A stretch of 64,000 nt of DNA from Gonatopus flavifemur (Eukaryota > Arthropoda > Insecta > Hymenoptera > Dryinidae), in contig JAFFJZ010000002.1 in assembly GCA_018340375.1 (NCBI GenBank), positions 50,178,001 to 50,242,000 on the forward strand, written 5' to 3'. The notes beneath the pieces were generated by a model that did no database searches, was not told where the DNA came from, and worked only from the letters and a program-made list of their open reading frames with translations. The translations under genes and the position numbers were made by a program. Below, in pieces: positions 1-11,028 of this stretch (positions are counted from its first letter, which is position 1; every line of letters begins with the position of its first letter).

Positions 1-403
1 CATGTAATGAATCATTATAATATATGAAATAACAAAATTGCATATTTTCTTACGCTGAAATGAAATACAGATACAATTTCTGAAGGTCTCGTAACGTGAT
101 TATTTATAAATGAGGACACTCAAACATCAGGAGAAGCGGGTAAAATTTTGCACCGACTTTTTTTATAAATTTCAATTCAAAATAGGTAATAATCAAGCAG
201 TCCATATCGCAAATTGGATTCTGAACATAAATCTGGATTCTTTCCTGGTTCGTGAATATTAGAGAACGTATAGTTTATGCAGAATTTCTGACATTCGAAG
301 TTTATTATCCTGAAAATTCTCTTATGCTTACCAGGAATCGGTAAAAGAATCTAAAATTCACATTTAGAGTCTAATTTTAGTAATGGAGTTCATTATTACG
401 CAT
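1..403. other. AT-rich stretch, nothing recognised
   Basis: No open reading frame of note, no convincing inverted repeat and no RNA gene motif are visible. It lies directly outside the left TTAA end of the large element that begins at 404. Confidence 0.5.
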
Positions 404-2194
404 TTAACCCTCCTCCGTACAATTCGAAATTATCACAGATCCGTACAGTTCGGGCTTCACAGGCCCGGATAGTAAAATACGAAGAATATAACAATGCAGA
501 ATTGGGAATTCATTAACTTTTCATACTCTTTTCATACTTCTTTTGTCTTTATTTCCCTCCCGGTCATTTTTTTCCCTAGAGGAGAAAATGAGGGAAGAAA
601 TGATCGGTCTGCAATCGGTCCCTTTCCTCCCTCTAAACAGGCATAGAAATTCAAGGTTTTCAAGCAGGCGAAGAGTTCTTTATTATATAACTATTGTAGT
701 GTGTTTTTGAATTTGTTCAGAACTGTGATCAACAAAATCGCGACTCCTCAGTGTTTTTCCTTGGACATCTTTTTTTCCGTGACCGGACAAATAACTCCTG
801 CAAATTTGAAGATACAACAGGTTGTCCACACAGGCCACTCGATGAAATTCCAGTATTTTCCAGTATACTTACGGCAAAATTCCAGTATATTCCATAAATC
901 ACAGAATTCTTCAGCATCAGTGTTTTGAATAGATTTATGATGAATTTATAATGGAAAGAAGTGTGAATTTCCTCAGATATGTTATGCGTTCAATTGAAAA
1001 AATCATCAATAAAAGATGAATGATTATATTGGTAACTGATTGGATTTACATTTGTCAATATGTTATTATACTTTCTGGCATAATACTGAAGTTGAAATTC
1101 TCATAATATATTTTATTATTATACATTCTAAAATGTCAATATAGAAAAAATGTGTTATATAGAATCCCAAAGTTCTTATATTTGACGAAAATGTAGTAAA
1201 TTCATTATAAATGTACTGACAATTCATCCAAAGATTTGAAATCGTGTACATTTGGATTTGATAGGATTTCTTGAACGAAATTTCAGCAAAACATACAAAT
1301 TTAAAAATATCTTCTGAGAATTTTTGAAGAACTAAATAGAATACCAACACCAAGGATGGAATCAAAACGTGCAACGTGATTTGAAAATAAAAACTTCGAA
1401 GGATAATTAATGAGAACATTAAAAAAATTTTACTTCAAAAGTTAACGTGAAATTACAATTTTGAAGAAATAAGTGGATAATTTTCAAAACATTACTGTGA
1501 AATTTAAGGAAGCATCCCTCCCAGTCAATAGGAAACCCATCGAATCTCACGCTTCGAGTTCTTTTCATATTCGCTGTAAAAAGATTTATAGATCTCCAAG
1601 GAAAATAGAATGCCGAAGAACTTATGGGTTTGTAATTGTTCAAATCATCTGGGAATTCACCAATTTGTTTGGATAAATTTTCAAACAATTTTAGTGACTT
1701 TCCAAAAAATGTTTTTCAACTGATGAAAGTTGCTTCGAAATTGACTAAAAACGTATTTTTTTACCGTGTTGAAAAAATATACACTACATCAGTTGAATGT
1801 TTATTGAATCCTATTGATATTGAATATAAAATTAAATATTCGATCTGTGTTAATGAATTTTAGAATTCAGGAATAAGAACGTCATTAGATTTAATGAGAC
1901 TAATTTGTAGTGTCTCGTAGAAACTTGTAGAATCGAGAATCATTGGTTACAAGATTTTGAACGGTTCCTGTCCTAAAAATAACTACACCTTATGAGAATT
2001 GATGAGATCTCTCCAACAGGGATCACAAATTTATTCCACATACAAGATAATTGTTCAAAATGTTATTATTATTGTGATAACATTGACTCCTCACAATAGT
2101 TCTGAAGCTAGATAATTTCTCATTGAATTCAGCAAATTTGATGTTTTCCACTCAAAGTCATAAAATTATGCCTCCGAATCGACTTTGTTACACT

Positions 2195-4240
2195 CAGGGC
2201 TGCGGAGTCGAAGCTTTCACATAGCCAACTCCGACTCCGGCTCTAGTGTTTATTCTCATGAATAAAAATTCCAAAAGAACCAAACTTGGACATAAGATAG
2301 ACATTATTCGTTATCGAGGTTTTCCGACCTGTGTTTCAATATTTTACTTATTGATATATTATTGAAGTTTGATTTGCTAAATATGTCGAGGCTAAAATGC
2401 AAACAATATAACAGAATTCCAAGTCGTAACTAATTGTAATGTTCTATTTCAAAATTTTATGCATGAATTATTTCTCCCATCAACATTGTTCAACAGATAT
2501 AGATATTCCAAATGTTAGAAACAACTTCGTCAACAACTTTGGACAAAGAATTTTCTCTAAAACTTTCATTTATGAACCGTTGATCTGATGCAGTACATAA
2601 ATTTGTAAGTTTTTATATGCAGCAGCTTATTGAACAATTAGAACCAACAGGGTGGATGAAAAAGCACGTTTCTTGATTCATTCAAAATATAATGAACACA
2701 AGAATAAATAAATCAAAAATATTTTGTTTCTGAATGTTTTCATTCTTCACTGTAAAAAATAAATGTGGAATATTTCACCAAAAATCTTCCACCACGAATA
2801 GGGAACTTGACATCCTGATTTGGTAGAGTTTGCTCTTACTTTTTGAAGGATTCGACACCCAAAAAACGGAATGGTTCCTCAAAATGGAGGAAAAATCCCC
2901 TATTTTTGACAGAAAAACAATTCTCCCACGACCAGGGGATGGAATCGGCCATTAAAGTGAGGAAAAACTCCCCATATTTTTTCTAGTGTTTGTAAATCTG
3001 TCACATCTCTGATAACATCAATGAATCAACGCAATCCGCGAATGATTCGAAAACAACTCCAAAACAATTTCCGTTCTGGTAATGACAATAAGTACAATAT
3101 AAACCTATTAAGCAAATAAGCATGGAGTGATAGCAAGATTCGTTGGAAATGAGCAGTATGCAGCTTTTTGAATGATTAGGTAATAGTTACGGACTTATCT
3201 TTCATTTGAAACTTTCGTATTTATTCCAAACTTGTAATACTGATGAAAAGAGGGAGAAATCCCATACAACAAATCAGTTCACAAAGAGAATTCAATTGGG
3301 GTCGGATGGATTCAATATGAATTCGTAAGAATTCTTTTTCAACTCCTATGCCGTATATATGGGATTTCAGTGATGCAACAACCTTAGCTCTCCCTGCAGA
3401 AACGGAATCATTCAGAACGATTGATAGTGCAAATCTCTGATCAAAAATATGATTCGAACTTATTTAGAATCATTTGAGTCTGAAACGGCTAATTTGAAAT
3501 TTGTACATTTCTCATTGGAAAAATTTCATTTTGATAAGAATCAATTCTTTGAATGATCTCAGTTTTACGGGGACGTTACATTCCCACTTAGAGATTTCCT
3601 ATGACTCCCTTTCTCCATTCTCATACCTTCATAGTTCCATTGATATAAAGAAATTATGAAAACAAACACATCAATTTATACTCTAAATTTCTTATTCATC
3701 TTATTTATGTCAACAGAGAATTCTATGCATTTGATTTCGAAACATTACACTTTGAACTTCGAACCGACGTGTGAAAATACGTTGTCCATAAATTAACAAA
3801 TGGATTCCTTGTTTGTGTTGGAGAAAAATTGAAAACATTTTTTGCATGCAAATTTCATCTCTCAACTGATGCACCTGAGATTCACCTGTGAAGATTGAAT
3901 ATGTGTATTTGAAAAAATGAGCCAAAGAAATGAAAACGTATTCCAAACAGCACACGAAGTTCTCAGAATTTTTTGAAAACATAGCCTAGGTTCTGCGAGT
4001 CTTAACCCCCAAAAGCACATATTTCCAATGTTTAGAGCATTTTCACTTTTAATGCAGCTAAACACGTTCTGAAAACGTTCTTTTCATATACTACAGGACG
4101 TTCTCGTAATGTTTTTCTAACGTACTTTCCTGGGAACTAACTTTTTTTTTAAGGAGTCGAAAGAGGAGTCGAAGTCGATGAAATAACATTCGACTCCATC
4201 CATCATTCCACGACTCCTCGACTCCGACTCCACAGCCCTG
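2195..4240. mobile_element. hAT-type non-autonomous element, TIR CAGGGCTG(C/T)GGAGTCG
   Basis: Exact 8-bp target duplication GTTACACT at 2187-2194 and 4241-4248 flanks the element. Left end CAGGGCTGCGGAGTCG is mirrored by CGACTCCGACTCCACAGCCCTG-type sequence at the right end; both subterminal zones are rich in GACTCC/GGAGTC. An 8-bp duplication with ends beginning CAGGG is diagnostic of the hAT superfamily. The 2046-bp body has no readable transposase and contains a smaller TIR element (2748-2988). A stretch at 3985-4080 resembles 33915-34000, part of another element family. Confidence 0.9.
2748..2988. mobile_element. Small TIR element, ends CACTGTAAAAAAT / TTTTTTCTAGTG
   Basis: Left end CACTGTAAAAAATAAATG and right end ATATTTTTTCTAGTG are diverged inverted copies. 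The centre has paired GGAAAAA/TTTTTCC-type boxes. A diverged partial relative occurs at about 20285-20402 (shared motifs AAAAACAATTC and GTGAGGAAAAA). It is nested inside the 2195-4240 hAT-type element. The ends belong to the CACTGTAAAA group also seen at 5366 and 34953. Confidence 0.5.
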
Positions 4241-4790
4241 GTTACACTCACGCATTCTATTTGGTATTTTTCTAAATCAAAAACTGTGATAATATAAAAA
4301 TTTGAAACTTTTTGCAAACTATTTTTCTCATGACGGATAAACTGGAAAAATCTTAGAACAAAATTTCAAATCCCAGTATTTTTCCAGTATTTCAAGTATG
4401 CAAGAAAAAATTCCAGTACATTTCCAGTATTGCCAGTATCAGTAGACACCCTGTACAATCATAAACCAAGACAATTTTTATTTAATATGATATTAGGTAC
4501 AGTTGCACGTAGGTTTTTTTTTTTTAATTGATTCTCGCCAAAATTTCATGTTTTTTAAAAAAATTCGACAAAACGGATAACGAAATCCGTTCAAGAATCG
4601 TAATAATGATTGAACTATGCATTATATATAAAACAAATCCAACGTACTGCTGTAGCTTATATCATTTTAAATACAGATTTTCCCGGCTTATGTTTGTATC
4701 TTCAAATTTGCAAGTTATTTGTCTGCTCACGGAAAAAAATGTCCAGGGAAAAACACTGAGGATCCGTCATTTTGTTGTTTACAGCTTCGA

Positions 4791-5365
4791 GAAAATTCAA
4801 AAACACATTTCAATATTCATATAATATAAAACTTTTTATCAAATTTCAATGTTTTCAATTTGTTTTGGAGAAAATTTCCGAAATTTTCTTTTTTTTCCGA
4901 CCTCTAGAGTGGTTGACCCTCTCAATTTACAGTTATGTTACAAACATGAGAAATTCTTGGATGGAATCAACTACTTTCATCCAATTCAATGAAGATATTT
5001 AAAACTTGAAAGGCACCAATAAGACTGGTATAATATTTCTCTGGTTTCAAATATTCATATAACTTTTTAACTACTAGGGCCTCGGAGACCCGAACTATAC
5101 GTTCACGTCGCATTTTTTGTTATTCCAACTCCTGCTACACCTGCACGTTGGAACAACAACGTTGTAATCATTTTTCCCAACGCCTTATGAGCAAGGATGA
5201 ATGTCACAAACAATTGGTCGATAATAATGAGTATAAATTGATATTGAGACTGCATACTATATGTAATTCCCAGGGCTTAAAAGATCCAATCTGTACGGAT
5301 AAGGGTTAAGGATTCCAGTGAACTTATAATCTGTAGAAATAGTTGGCGCAACATTTGGCTCGCTT
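4791..5365. other. Right flank of large TTAA element and short spacer
   Basis: From 4791 to 5309 this is the right subterminal part of the 404-5309 element; 5310-5365 is spacer. Short overlapping open frames here (4772-5002) lie in repeat sequence and show no protein family. Confidence 0.4.
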
Positions 5366-5833
5366 CACTGTAAAAAATCTAACTGAACGTGGCTGCATCT
5401 TTTACTGGAAAAGATGACTGAAATCCAGCCCTTTCCATTGTGTCGGCATTTGTTTTCGGTGCTTACTTTCAGTTAAAACAGGGCTAGTTTTGACTACATC
5501 TTAAAATAAACTAATATTCAAGATGGAAGTAAGTTTTACTTTCTACATAGTAAAAAGTAAAACTTGAAGTGATCCCGAATATCAGCTTAAAAATGCATCC
5601 ACAAGTAGCGCCTATTCCAACTGAAAGTAAGCAATGAAAAAGACTGAATTTCAGTCAATTCTATCTTACTTTGGAATTAAGATAGAATTCCATCTTAATT
5701 TCCAAAGTAAAATGGAATTGACTGAAATTCAGTCTTTTTCATTGCTTACTTTCAGTTGGAATAGGCGCTACTTTTGGCTGCATTTTCAAGCTGATATTCG
5801 GGATCACTTTTACTTTTACTTTTTACTGTGTAG
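5366..5833. mobile_element. TIR/foldback element with long palindrome 5543-5833
   Basis: Starts CACTGTAAAAAATC at 5366. From 5543 (CTACATAGTAAAAAGTAA) to 5833 (TTTTTACTGTGTAG) the DNA is an almost complete palindrome with arms of about 143 bp meeting at GATAGAATTCCATC near 5690. The arms are about 90 percent alike. Transcribed through, it would give a long RNA hairpin. No coding potential beyond the palindrome itself. Confidence 0.75.
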
Positions 5834-5840
5834 TACAATG

Positions 5841-6300
5841 GTATATTCTGAAGCCAAAATTCGACGATTTCTCGTTAGAACAATTCTTTTGGAAGCTTAG
5901 TTTTCGAGATATCAGTATTCTTAGATTTTTTTTCAAATCCAAATCATTCAAAAGCTCCATGTGATATGTACTTGAGCTTGACACCGTTCGCCAAGTTAGG
6001 AAACGGCGGATCTCTGGAAAAAAAATTCAACTATTCCATCATTATTCGTTTTGCTGAATTATGATTGGCTGGAAGCTGAAAAATTTCAAATCGCTATAGC
6101 TCCGGAGGGAACGATGATATATCCAATGATCTGCCGTTTTCCAAGTTAGCCAATGGTGTCAAGCTCAATTTTGTAGCATACAATGCTTTTGAGTTATTTG
6201 AATTTGAAGAAAAATCTAAGAAAATGTTCATATCTCAAATGCTAAGCCCCAAAAACATTCTGTCAAACAGGAAAATATTGCATTTTGGCTGCAGAATACA
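5841..6300. mobile_element. Foldback element, second of three in a row
   Basis: GTATATTCTGAAGCCAAAAT at the left is inverted as ATTTTGGCTGCAGAATAC at the right. Further inside GAGCTTGACACC (5970s) pairs with GGTGTCAAGCTC (6156-6167) and GGAAACGGCGGATC pairs with GATCTGCCGTTTTCC. Arms are about 190 bp and diverged at many positions, so it is older than the neighbouring palindromes. It sits between two other foldbacks with only a few bases of spacer. Confidence 0.65.
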
Positions 6301-6303
6301 CTC

Positions 6304-6431
6304 CCCTGCTTAGAGAATCTCATTGTACCAATTGATTATCATTGATTCCGAATTGTCATTGAAAATTGATTCTCAATGGGTTTGAATCAGTTTACTGCAT
6401 CGGAATCAATGAGATTCTTCTTTAAGCAGGG
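6304..6431. mobile_element. Short foldback MITE, ends CCCTGCTTA
   Basis: CCCTGCTTAGAGAATCTCAT at 6304 is mirrored by ATGAGATTCTTCTTTAAGCAGGG ending at 6431, apart from a 3-bp indel; the centre repeats ATTGATT-type boxes. The 128-bp length is typical of a MITE. No target duplication was recognised. Confidence 0.65.
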
Positions 6432-7080
6432 TTGTAACATCCGGTCCGTGGATTCTGGGACATCTTGTATGTGTTCAAAAGTCAAATACATTTCGTAGTT
6501 CTGTTTTGTTGGATAAAATACTTCATAACTTGTAACAAAATTCCAAAAACTCTTTTTGAGACTTGTATGCGAAGTGTGCTCCATCAGTTTTCAATATTTT
6601 GATCTTAGTCAGCTCAGTAATTAAGGAAAATTGACTGCAAAATGGTATAGCAAGACATAGCAATTTATTAAATTTCAAATGTAATATGCGAACTGAAAAT
6701 ATTGTTCGATTTGAATGTTTTTACATTGTCTACAGCTCGACGAAAATAAACCTTTCTGAAGTATCGCGCTTAAAAAAAATTAAAAATTGTTTTTTGGCCC
6801 CACCTAAATACCTACCCTTAAAAAAATTTACTTCACTCTGACCGAAACTCTACGTTTTTCCTCTATATCAAGGCTATTTATTAGCTACCACAGTAAAATT
6901 TATAGCTATGACAGTCCAGGTTTTGCGATTGATGTTTAAATAGCGAAACAATGAAACTGTATTCTTTGTGCTTTTACAGCTAAATGAATTAGCTGTGACA
7001 GCTGAAAAATAGCTCCCATAACTAATTTGGAGCTATACATCGAATATTAGCGGATTACTTTTTTCCGTATGTAATGTTGA
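6432..7080. other. Diverged MITE remnant with repeated AGCTxTGACAGCT boxes
   Basis: Around 6870-7065 the boxes TTAGCTACCACAG, TAGCTATGACAG, TTAGCTGTGACAGC and AGCTCC recur, and the stretch ends TTACTTTTTTCCGTATG like the right end of a CACGGAAAA-type TIR element. The left end could not be fixed. The same box vocabulary recurs at 21240-21720, 38400-39010, 47541-47723 and 55450-55800. Nothing is recognised at 6432-6860. Confidence 0.4.
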
Positions 7081-8851
7081 AAAATCGTGAAGAAGGGTTT
7101 CTAACATTCTGAAAACGTTCCTGAGACACATTTCACTGTTGGCGTGATGTACACGTGGCGTGTTTTTCATTGAATCCTGATTCAAACGAAATCTTCCTAA
7201 TGAGATTTCGATATTTGCTGAACGTTACACTTCTTATCAGGATCCGAATAAGGATGATATAATGATGATATAAAGTTTCACAAGGATCACAAGAATTATT
7301 AACAATGAAACAAATTTCACATATCCATGCAATAAACAGAAAACGCTCTGTTCGCAATTTTACAATCTGTTCCAAACAGTGCCATCCAAATAACTGCAAG
7401 TAGTTTTGAACATTCTAAAATCATTATCGCAATAATACTGGAATGATTTGGCATATTTAGCTTCATATAGAAAATAGAACTTTTGCCAAAACGTAATAAA
7501 CGATAGTCCAAAGCGTATACGCTTCCCTGATGCAGAAACACTTTCGGTTCTGACCCACTTAGAAAATTGTACATTCGGTACGCGGCCAAGCGATGATATT
7601 CGGGTAAAAAAGAGTACCAGAAGAAGAGAGAAGCAAATCACTGAAGGTACAATTGCTCTCTCGTTCATGCCAAACTCTTGCATCCGTATACCACTTACGC
7701 ATGAGTGATACATCGAATGTACCGACTAAAATGCAGCTTTTTTGAAATCTTTATATTTTGGCAAAAGGTTTTCAAGAGAACGTTGATTCTTGTTGATGAG
7801 ATGTGATTCATTTCAGAATAACGAGAGTATAAGACTCATGATTAAACATCAAATGTACGACAAGCTGGAGGAAGTATTCCCCCAACAGTCACAAATTACT
7901 GCTCTACAAATAATTGCTTCGCCATTTTCTTCGGTGGAGTTGGAATCAATTAAAACCATTGGATGTACAATCCAATTCTCTTTCTTTAGAGAAACGAATT
8001 CAAGGTTCGTGAAATATATTGTACAACCGTGACATTAAAATCACTTTGTTCAAGTGTTTCCGATTTGTTTTTTTTTTCTTTTGAGCGAAAAATATCTGAT
8101 CAACAAATTGACAATAATTTTGTTATGAATTAATTTAATTGAACTTTAAGATCGAGTAAAAACTTTGCATTGTTCCGACAATTTTATTTAATGAAGAATT
8201 TGGAAAATAAGGTGAAGAATAGTGGAATGAAATTCAGATTGAAATAGACATGGAATGTACGTAAGACATACATTTCTCACACACGATCCGACTATATAAA
8301 AGCTTTTAAACTGAGTTGAATATGAATTAAGCTAAATGAACTGAGTTTGTTTATATTGGAAACACCAAATCTTTCCGATAACATAATCCCGAGCGGAAAT
8401 TTGTTACGGCTACATTGCGGTCCTCGTCCTGTTTGCCAAATTATAAATACGGTCCTAGTCAGGGTTGCCGGATCCGGCTCGTATACAAAATGTAACGCCT
8501 GAACAAATAGGGTCCAAATATAACCGACCGTTCCGGTTCCTTATCTGAAAAATGTATGGCACAAATTAGGTTACCAAATCCAGCCAATATTAGACTATCG
8601 AATTCGGCCCTTTTCTCCAAAATTCCATGCGCTACGTGCGTATCAGCTGTTTGTAGTACGCATCTAATGACTTTTCCCATGGCAATTTTGACTCAACGAA
8701 CGATTTTTTGAAAATTCATCATCGAACAAATTCTAGAACGATTTTCTTTCTCGAAGTTTTTCATCAAAGGTTTTAATTACAAAGTTATGAAAAATGGAAT
8801 TTTGTTTGCGTAAACGTAACGTAAAGATCTTGGAACATATTGTATTGTAAA
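7081..8851. other. Mostly unique stretch with unassigned open frames
   Basis: On - a frame stays open for about 110 codons ending at 7317 (about 7317-7640), and on + a frame runs 7790-8032 (80 codons). Both read fairly protein-like in composition, but I recognise no domain, and other frames in the same - region are also open, so they may be chance. At 8461 CAGGGTTGCCGGATCC resembles a hAT end, but no matching right end was found. Confidence 0.25.
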
Positions 8852-9526
8852 TGAATCGTTTATTTCCAAAACCCCATAACTGACAAAAGTGAAACTTTTG
8901 GGAAATAAAAAAACACTGTATAATTTGATAAATACTTATTCCTTATGTAAGTCTTTTTTATAGGACATACCTAGTACCGAAACGAATGTTTGTCGATGAA
9001 AACCTTTGGCCTATTCTCATTATCCTTGACGGAAATAATTCAGATGTACCTGTGTAGTTATGGGGTTTTGCCAACAAACGAACTGAAAACTGGAATAAAC
9101 TTTATTTCCAAGTATGTAATGGCTAATACACAAGAGTTGGAGTGAATTTTATTGTTTATAAATTAGTTATACATAGTAAAATGGGGAAAAAACATATAAA
9201 ACATAAAAATACATCTACTAGAACTGTATTTCTTTAATCATCCCCTTCATTTTCGCAGTCTTTATCGGTAGTTGGCCATGTATAAAGTTCTGAATAGAAC
9301 GGTTGCGCTTCATCCGGTATATACTGGAATATCTTTTTCAGGTCCTGAAGCTTTTTTGGGTTAATTGGAAGCTGCTTCGTATATGCTCTTTCTGTGGGTA
9401 ATTGAAATGTTGCATCTTTACGAATATTAAATTATTTAATAAGTATTTATCAAATTATACAGTGTTTTTTTATTTCCCAAAAGTTTCACTTTTGTCAGTT
9501 ATGGGGTTTTGGAAATAAACGATTCA
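8852..9526. mobile_element. Element with exact 89-bp inverted repeat
   Basis: 8852-8940 (starting TGAATCGTTTATTTCC) and 9438-9526 (ending GGAAATAAACGATTCA) are exact reverse complements over about 89 bases, including a 7-base homopolymer. The motif GTTATGGGGTTTTGxxAAxAAACG occurs in both arms and again at 9057, 9538 and 9684, so it is probably the terminal motif of one transposon family. The 500-bp interior holds the 3' end of a transposase-like ORF on - (9234-9431). Exact identity in such diverged surroundings means very recent origin or gene conversion. Confidence 0.7.
9234..9431 (-). pseudogene. C-terminal fragment of a transposase-like protein
   Basis: The - strand is open for 65 codons down to a TAA at 9234-9236. 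The product is charged and polar and reads like a protein C-terminus: a KQLPINPKKLQDLKK stretch, then IPDEAQPFYSEL, then an acidic tail CENEGDD. A PI-K-K-D-L stretch followed by IP-x3-5-FY-x-L resembles the C-termini of several insect DDE-transposon proteins; this is my recollection of the pattern, not a search result, so the superfamily is left open. A poly(A) signal AATAAA lies downstream at 9148-9153 (-), and a terminal motif follows at 9057-9080, as expected for the 3' end of a transposon gene. The 5' part is missing, cut off at the start of the right 89-bp arm. Confidence 0.55.
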
Positions 9527-10109
9527 TATCTGATGTCAGTTATGGAGTTTTGCCAATAAACGCAGATTTCTCATCAAGTTTTGAACGGGTTACAGTCATG
9601 ATAGACATGCAGTATTACACCAAACGATGCGCCTTTATGCTGGCTACGATATCCGATGAAAACACGATTTTTGAAAAAAATGTCGGTTATGGGGTTTTGG
9701 CAATAAACGATTCAAATATTTGTTCCCCATAACATCCGATTATCCATGAAAACGTATTCATTTTTTCCTAATCTGTTTTTAAAACTCATATTTTTTGAGT
9801 TGTGGCTATTGAAACATGGATAACTATGAATGATTGAAATAGTTGAATTTTCAAAAGTATGCCCGAAATCAGAATACCGATATCAGGTCCGAGTTGATAG
9901 AATCGTATTAGGGTCCACACTAGAAAATCTCATCAGGCCCGGATTTGTAATGTAAACGGTATGTCGCATCGCGAGAGTCTTACGGCAGTACATATTTGGG
10001 CCTAAAGTGGAATTCCTTGATACCTTATTTCATATGTGTGCTTCATTAGGACCCTATATGGATTCGATGATAATGTATACCGTGATAGAGCCTGATTCGA
10101 ACCGCATCA
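9527..10109. other. Further terminal-motif copies, then unassigned DNA
   Basis: GTTATGGAGTTTTGCCAATA at 9538 and GTTATGGGGTTTTGGCAATA at 9684, plus TTCCCCATAAC near 9722, are extra copies of the terminal motif of the 8852-9526 family, so remnants of one or more further copies extend to about 9745. Nothing is recognised from 9750 to 10109. Confidence 0.45.
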
Positions 10110-10415
10110 CACTGAGAAAAATCACATAGTTGCTGTAACTAAATGCTAGCCACCCACATCAGCAAAATAATTTATTCATATATCAGACAGCTAGACTTTG
10201 ATTCAAATCAACGCATTTTGTTTAGTTAATTGGATTTAGTTGGATTGAGTAAAACTTTCACTTTTCACAAATAAATATTTTGACGTTGTGCTAACCAAAT
10301 ATTCCAAGTAGATCAAAATCTTATTTCAACTAAATTATTTAGTCGATAAAATATGATTGTACTGAAATATTGTAGGTTATTGAAAATCAAATACATACCA
10401 GGAATCACTAAACAA

Positions 10416-10544
10416 CCCTGCTGGAAATGATTCCAGTGATTTTCTAGGTTATTACAAGGTCTTGCTAGGCCTTGAAAGTCCCTCGCAAGGGCATCGTAAG
10501 GCCTTGCAAGGCCTGGAGAATAACTAGAATGATTTTTGCTGAGG
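10416..10544. mobile_element. Small foldback MITE with CCTTGCAAGG boxes
   Basis: CCCTGCTGGAAATGATTCCAG at the left pairs with CTAGAATGATTTTTGCTGAGG at the right. Inside, TACAAGGTCTTGCTAGGCCT pairs with AAGGCCTTGCAAGGCCT. Total length is about 129 bp. No target duplication was recognised. Confidence 0.55.
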
Positions 10545-11028
10545 ATATTTGGTTAGGAGAGATTCTGAAAAATTCTTCGCATTTCCACTTGCTCCATATT
10601 TTAGCACAATTTCACTGCATAAAAAAAGATTTTGTACGAATATTCTTCAGACAAAACGTTCCAAAAACCTTTGAACCAATGAAACTGAAAACTTTTGCTA
10701 TGAAGTCATCTATTCTTCCAAAAATAAAATCCAAAATTCCGTATCGCCGTTGCACGCGGTTGCAGCCGTGTCTTTGAGAAGTGGACATGGGTGGAAATGC
10801 CGGTGAAACAATTGAAAATGATGAAATGGTAGTCAGCGCATGCGTAATCAGATTCTATTTGCTGTGGAACTTGAATTGTTAGTTGTCGCAAATAAATTAC
10901 TTATGCTACTATTAACTGAATTTTTTTATTTAAAATGAATAGACGTTAAATCATTGGTTTTGCTAACGCAAGCAAATTTTTATTTATATCAAATACAGAT
11001 TTATTCAAATCAACTAAAAGATTATTAA

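Larger units (their letters stand above)
735..4775. repeat. Inverted repeat arms about 80 bp (735-815 and 4690-4775)
   Basis: The segment from about 735 (CTCAGTGTTTTTCC, then a GGACAT, then CCGTGACCGG) to 815 (TTTGAAGATACA) reappears inverted at 4690-4775. The arms differ by a few substitutions and small indels. Immediately inside, 818 reads CAGGTTGTCCAC and 4454 closes with GTAGACACCCTG, which look like diverged hAT ends of the CAGGGTGTC type, with ATACAA outside on the left and TACAAT on the right. I read this as one foldback element invaded by a hAT-type element, but the target duplication is too worn to prove it. Confidence 0.4.
404..5309. mobile_element. Large piggyBac-like non-autonomous element, heavily invaded
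   Basis: Seen: TTAACCCTCCTCCGTAC at 404-420 is matched in inverted orientation by GTACGGATAAGGGTTAA at 5293-5309, so the two ends agree at 15 of 17 bases and each abuts a TTAA. Subterminal sequence around 445-470 (a GTACAGTTCGGG motif, then a GGCCC) is also inverted near 5075-5105. A TTAA duplication with termini starting CCC is the established hallmark of piggyBac transposons. No transposase can be read inside. The 4.9-kb length comes largely from elements inserted later (735-4775 and 2195-4240). The alternative is two chance TTAACCC ends; the subterminal match argues against that. Confidence 0.55.

Noticed and set aside
8461..8700. hAT element starting CAGGGTTGCCGGATCC
   Set aside because: No matching GGCAACCCTG end or 8-bp duplication was found downstream.
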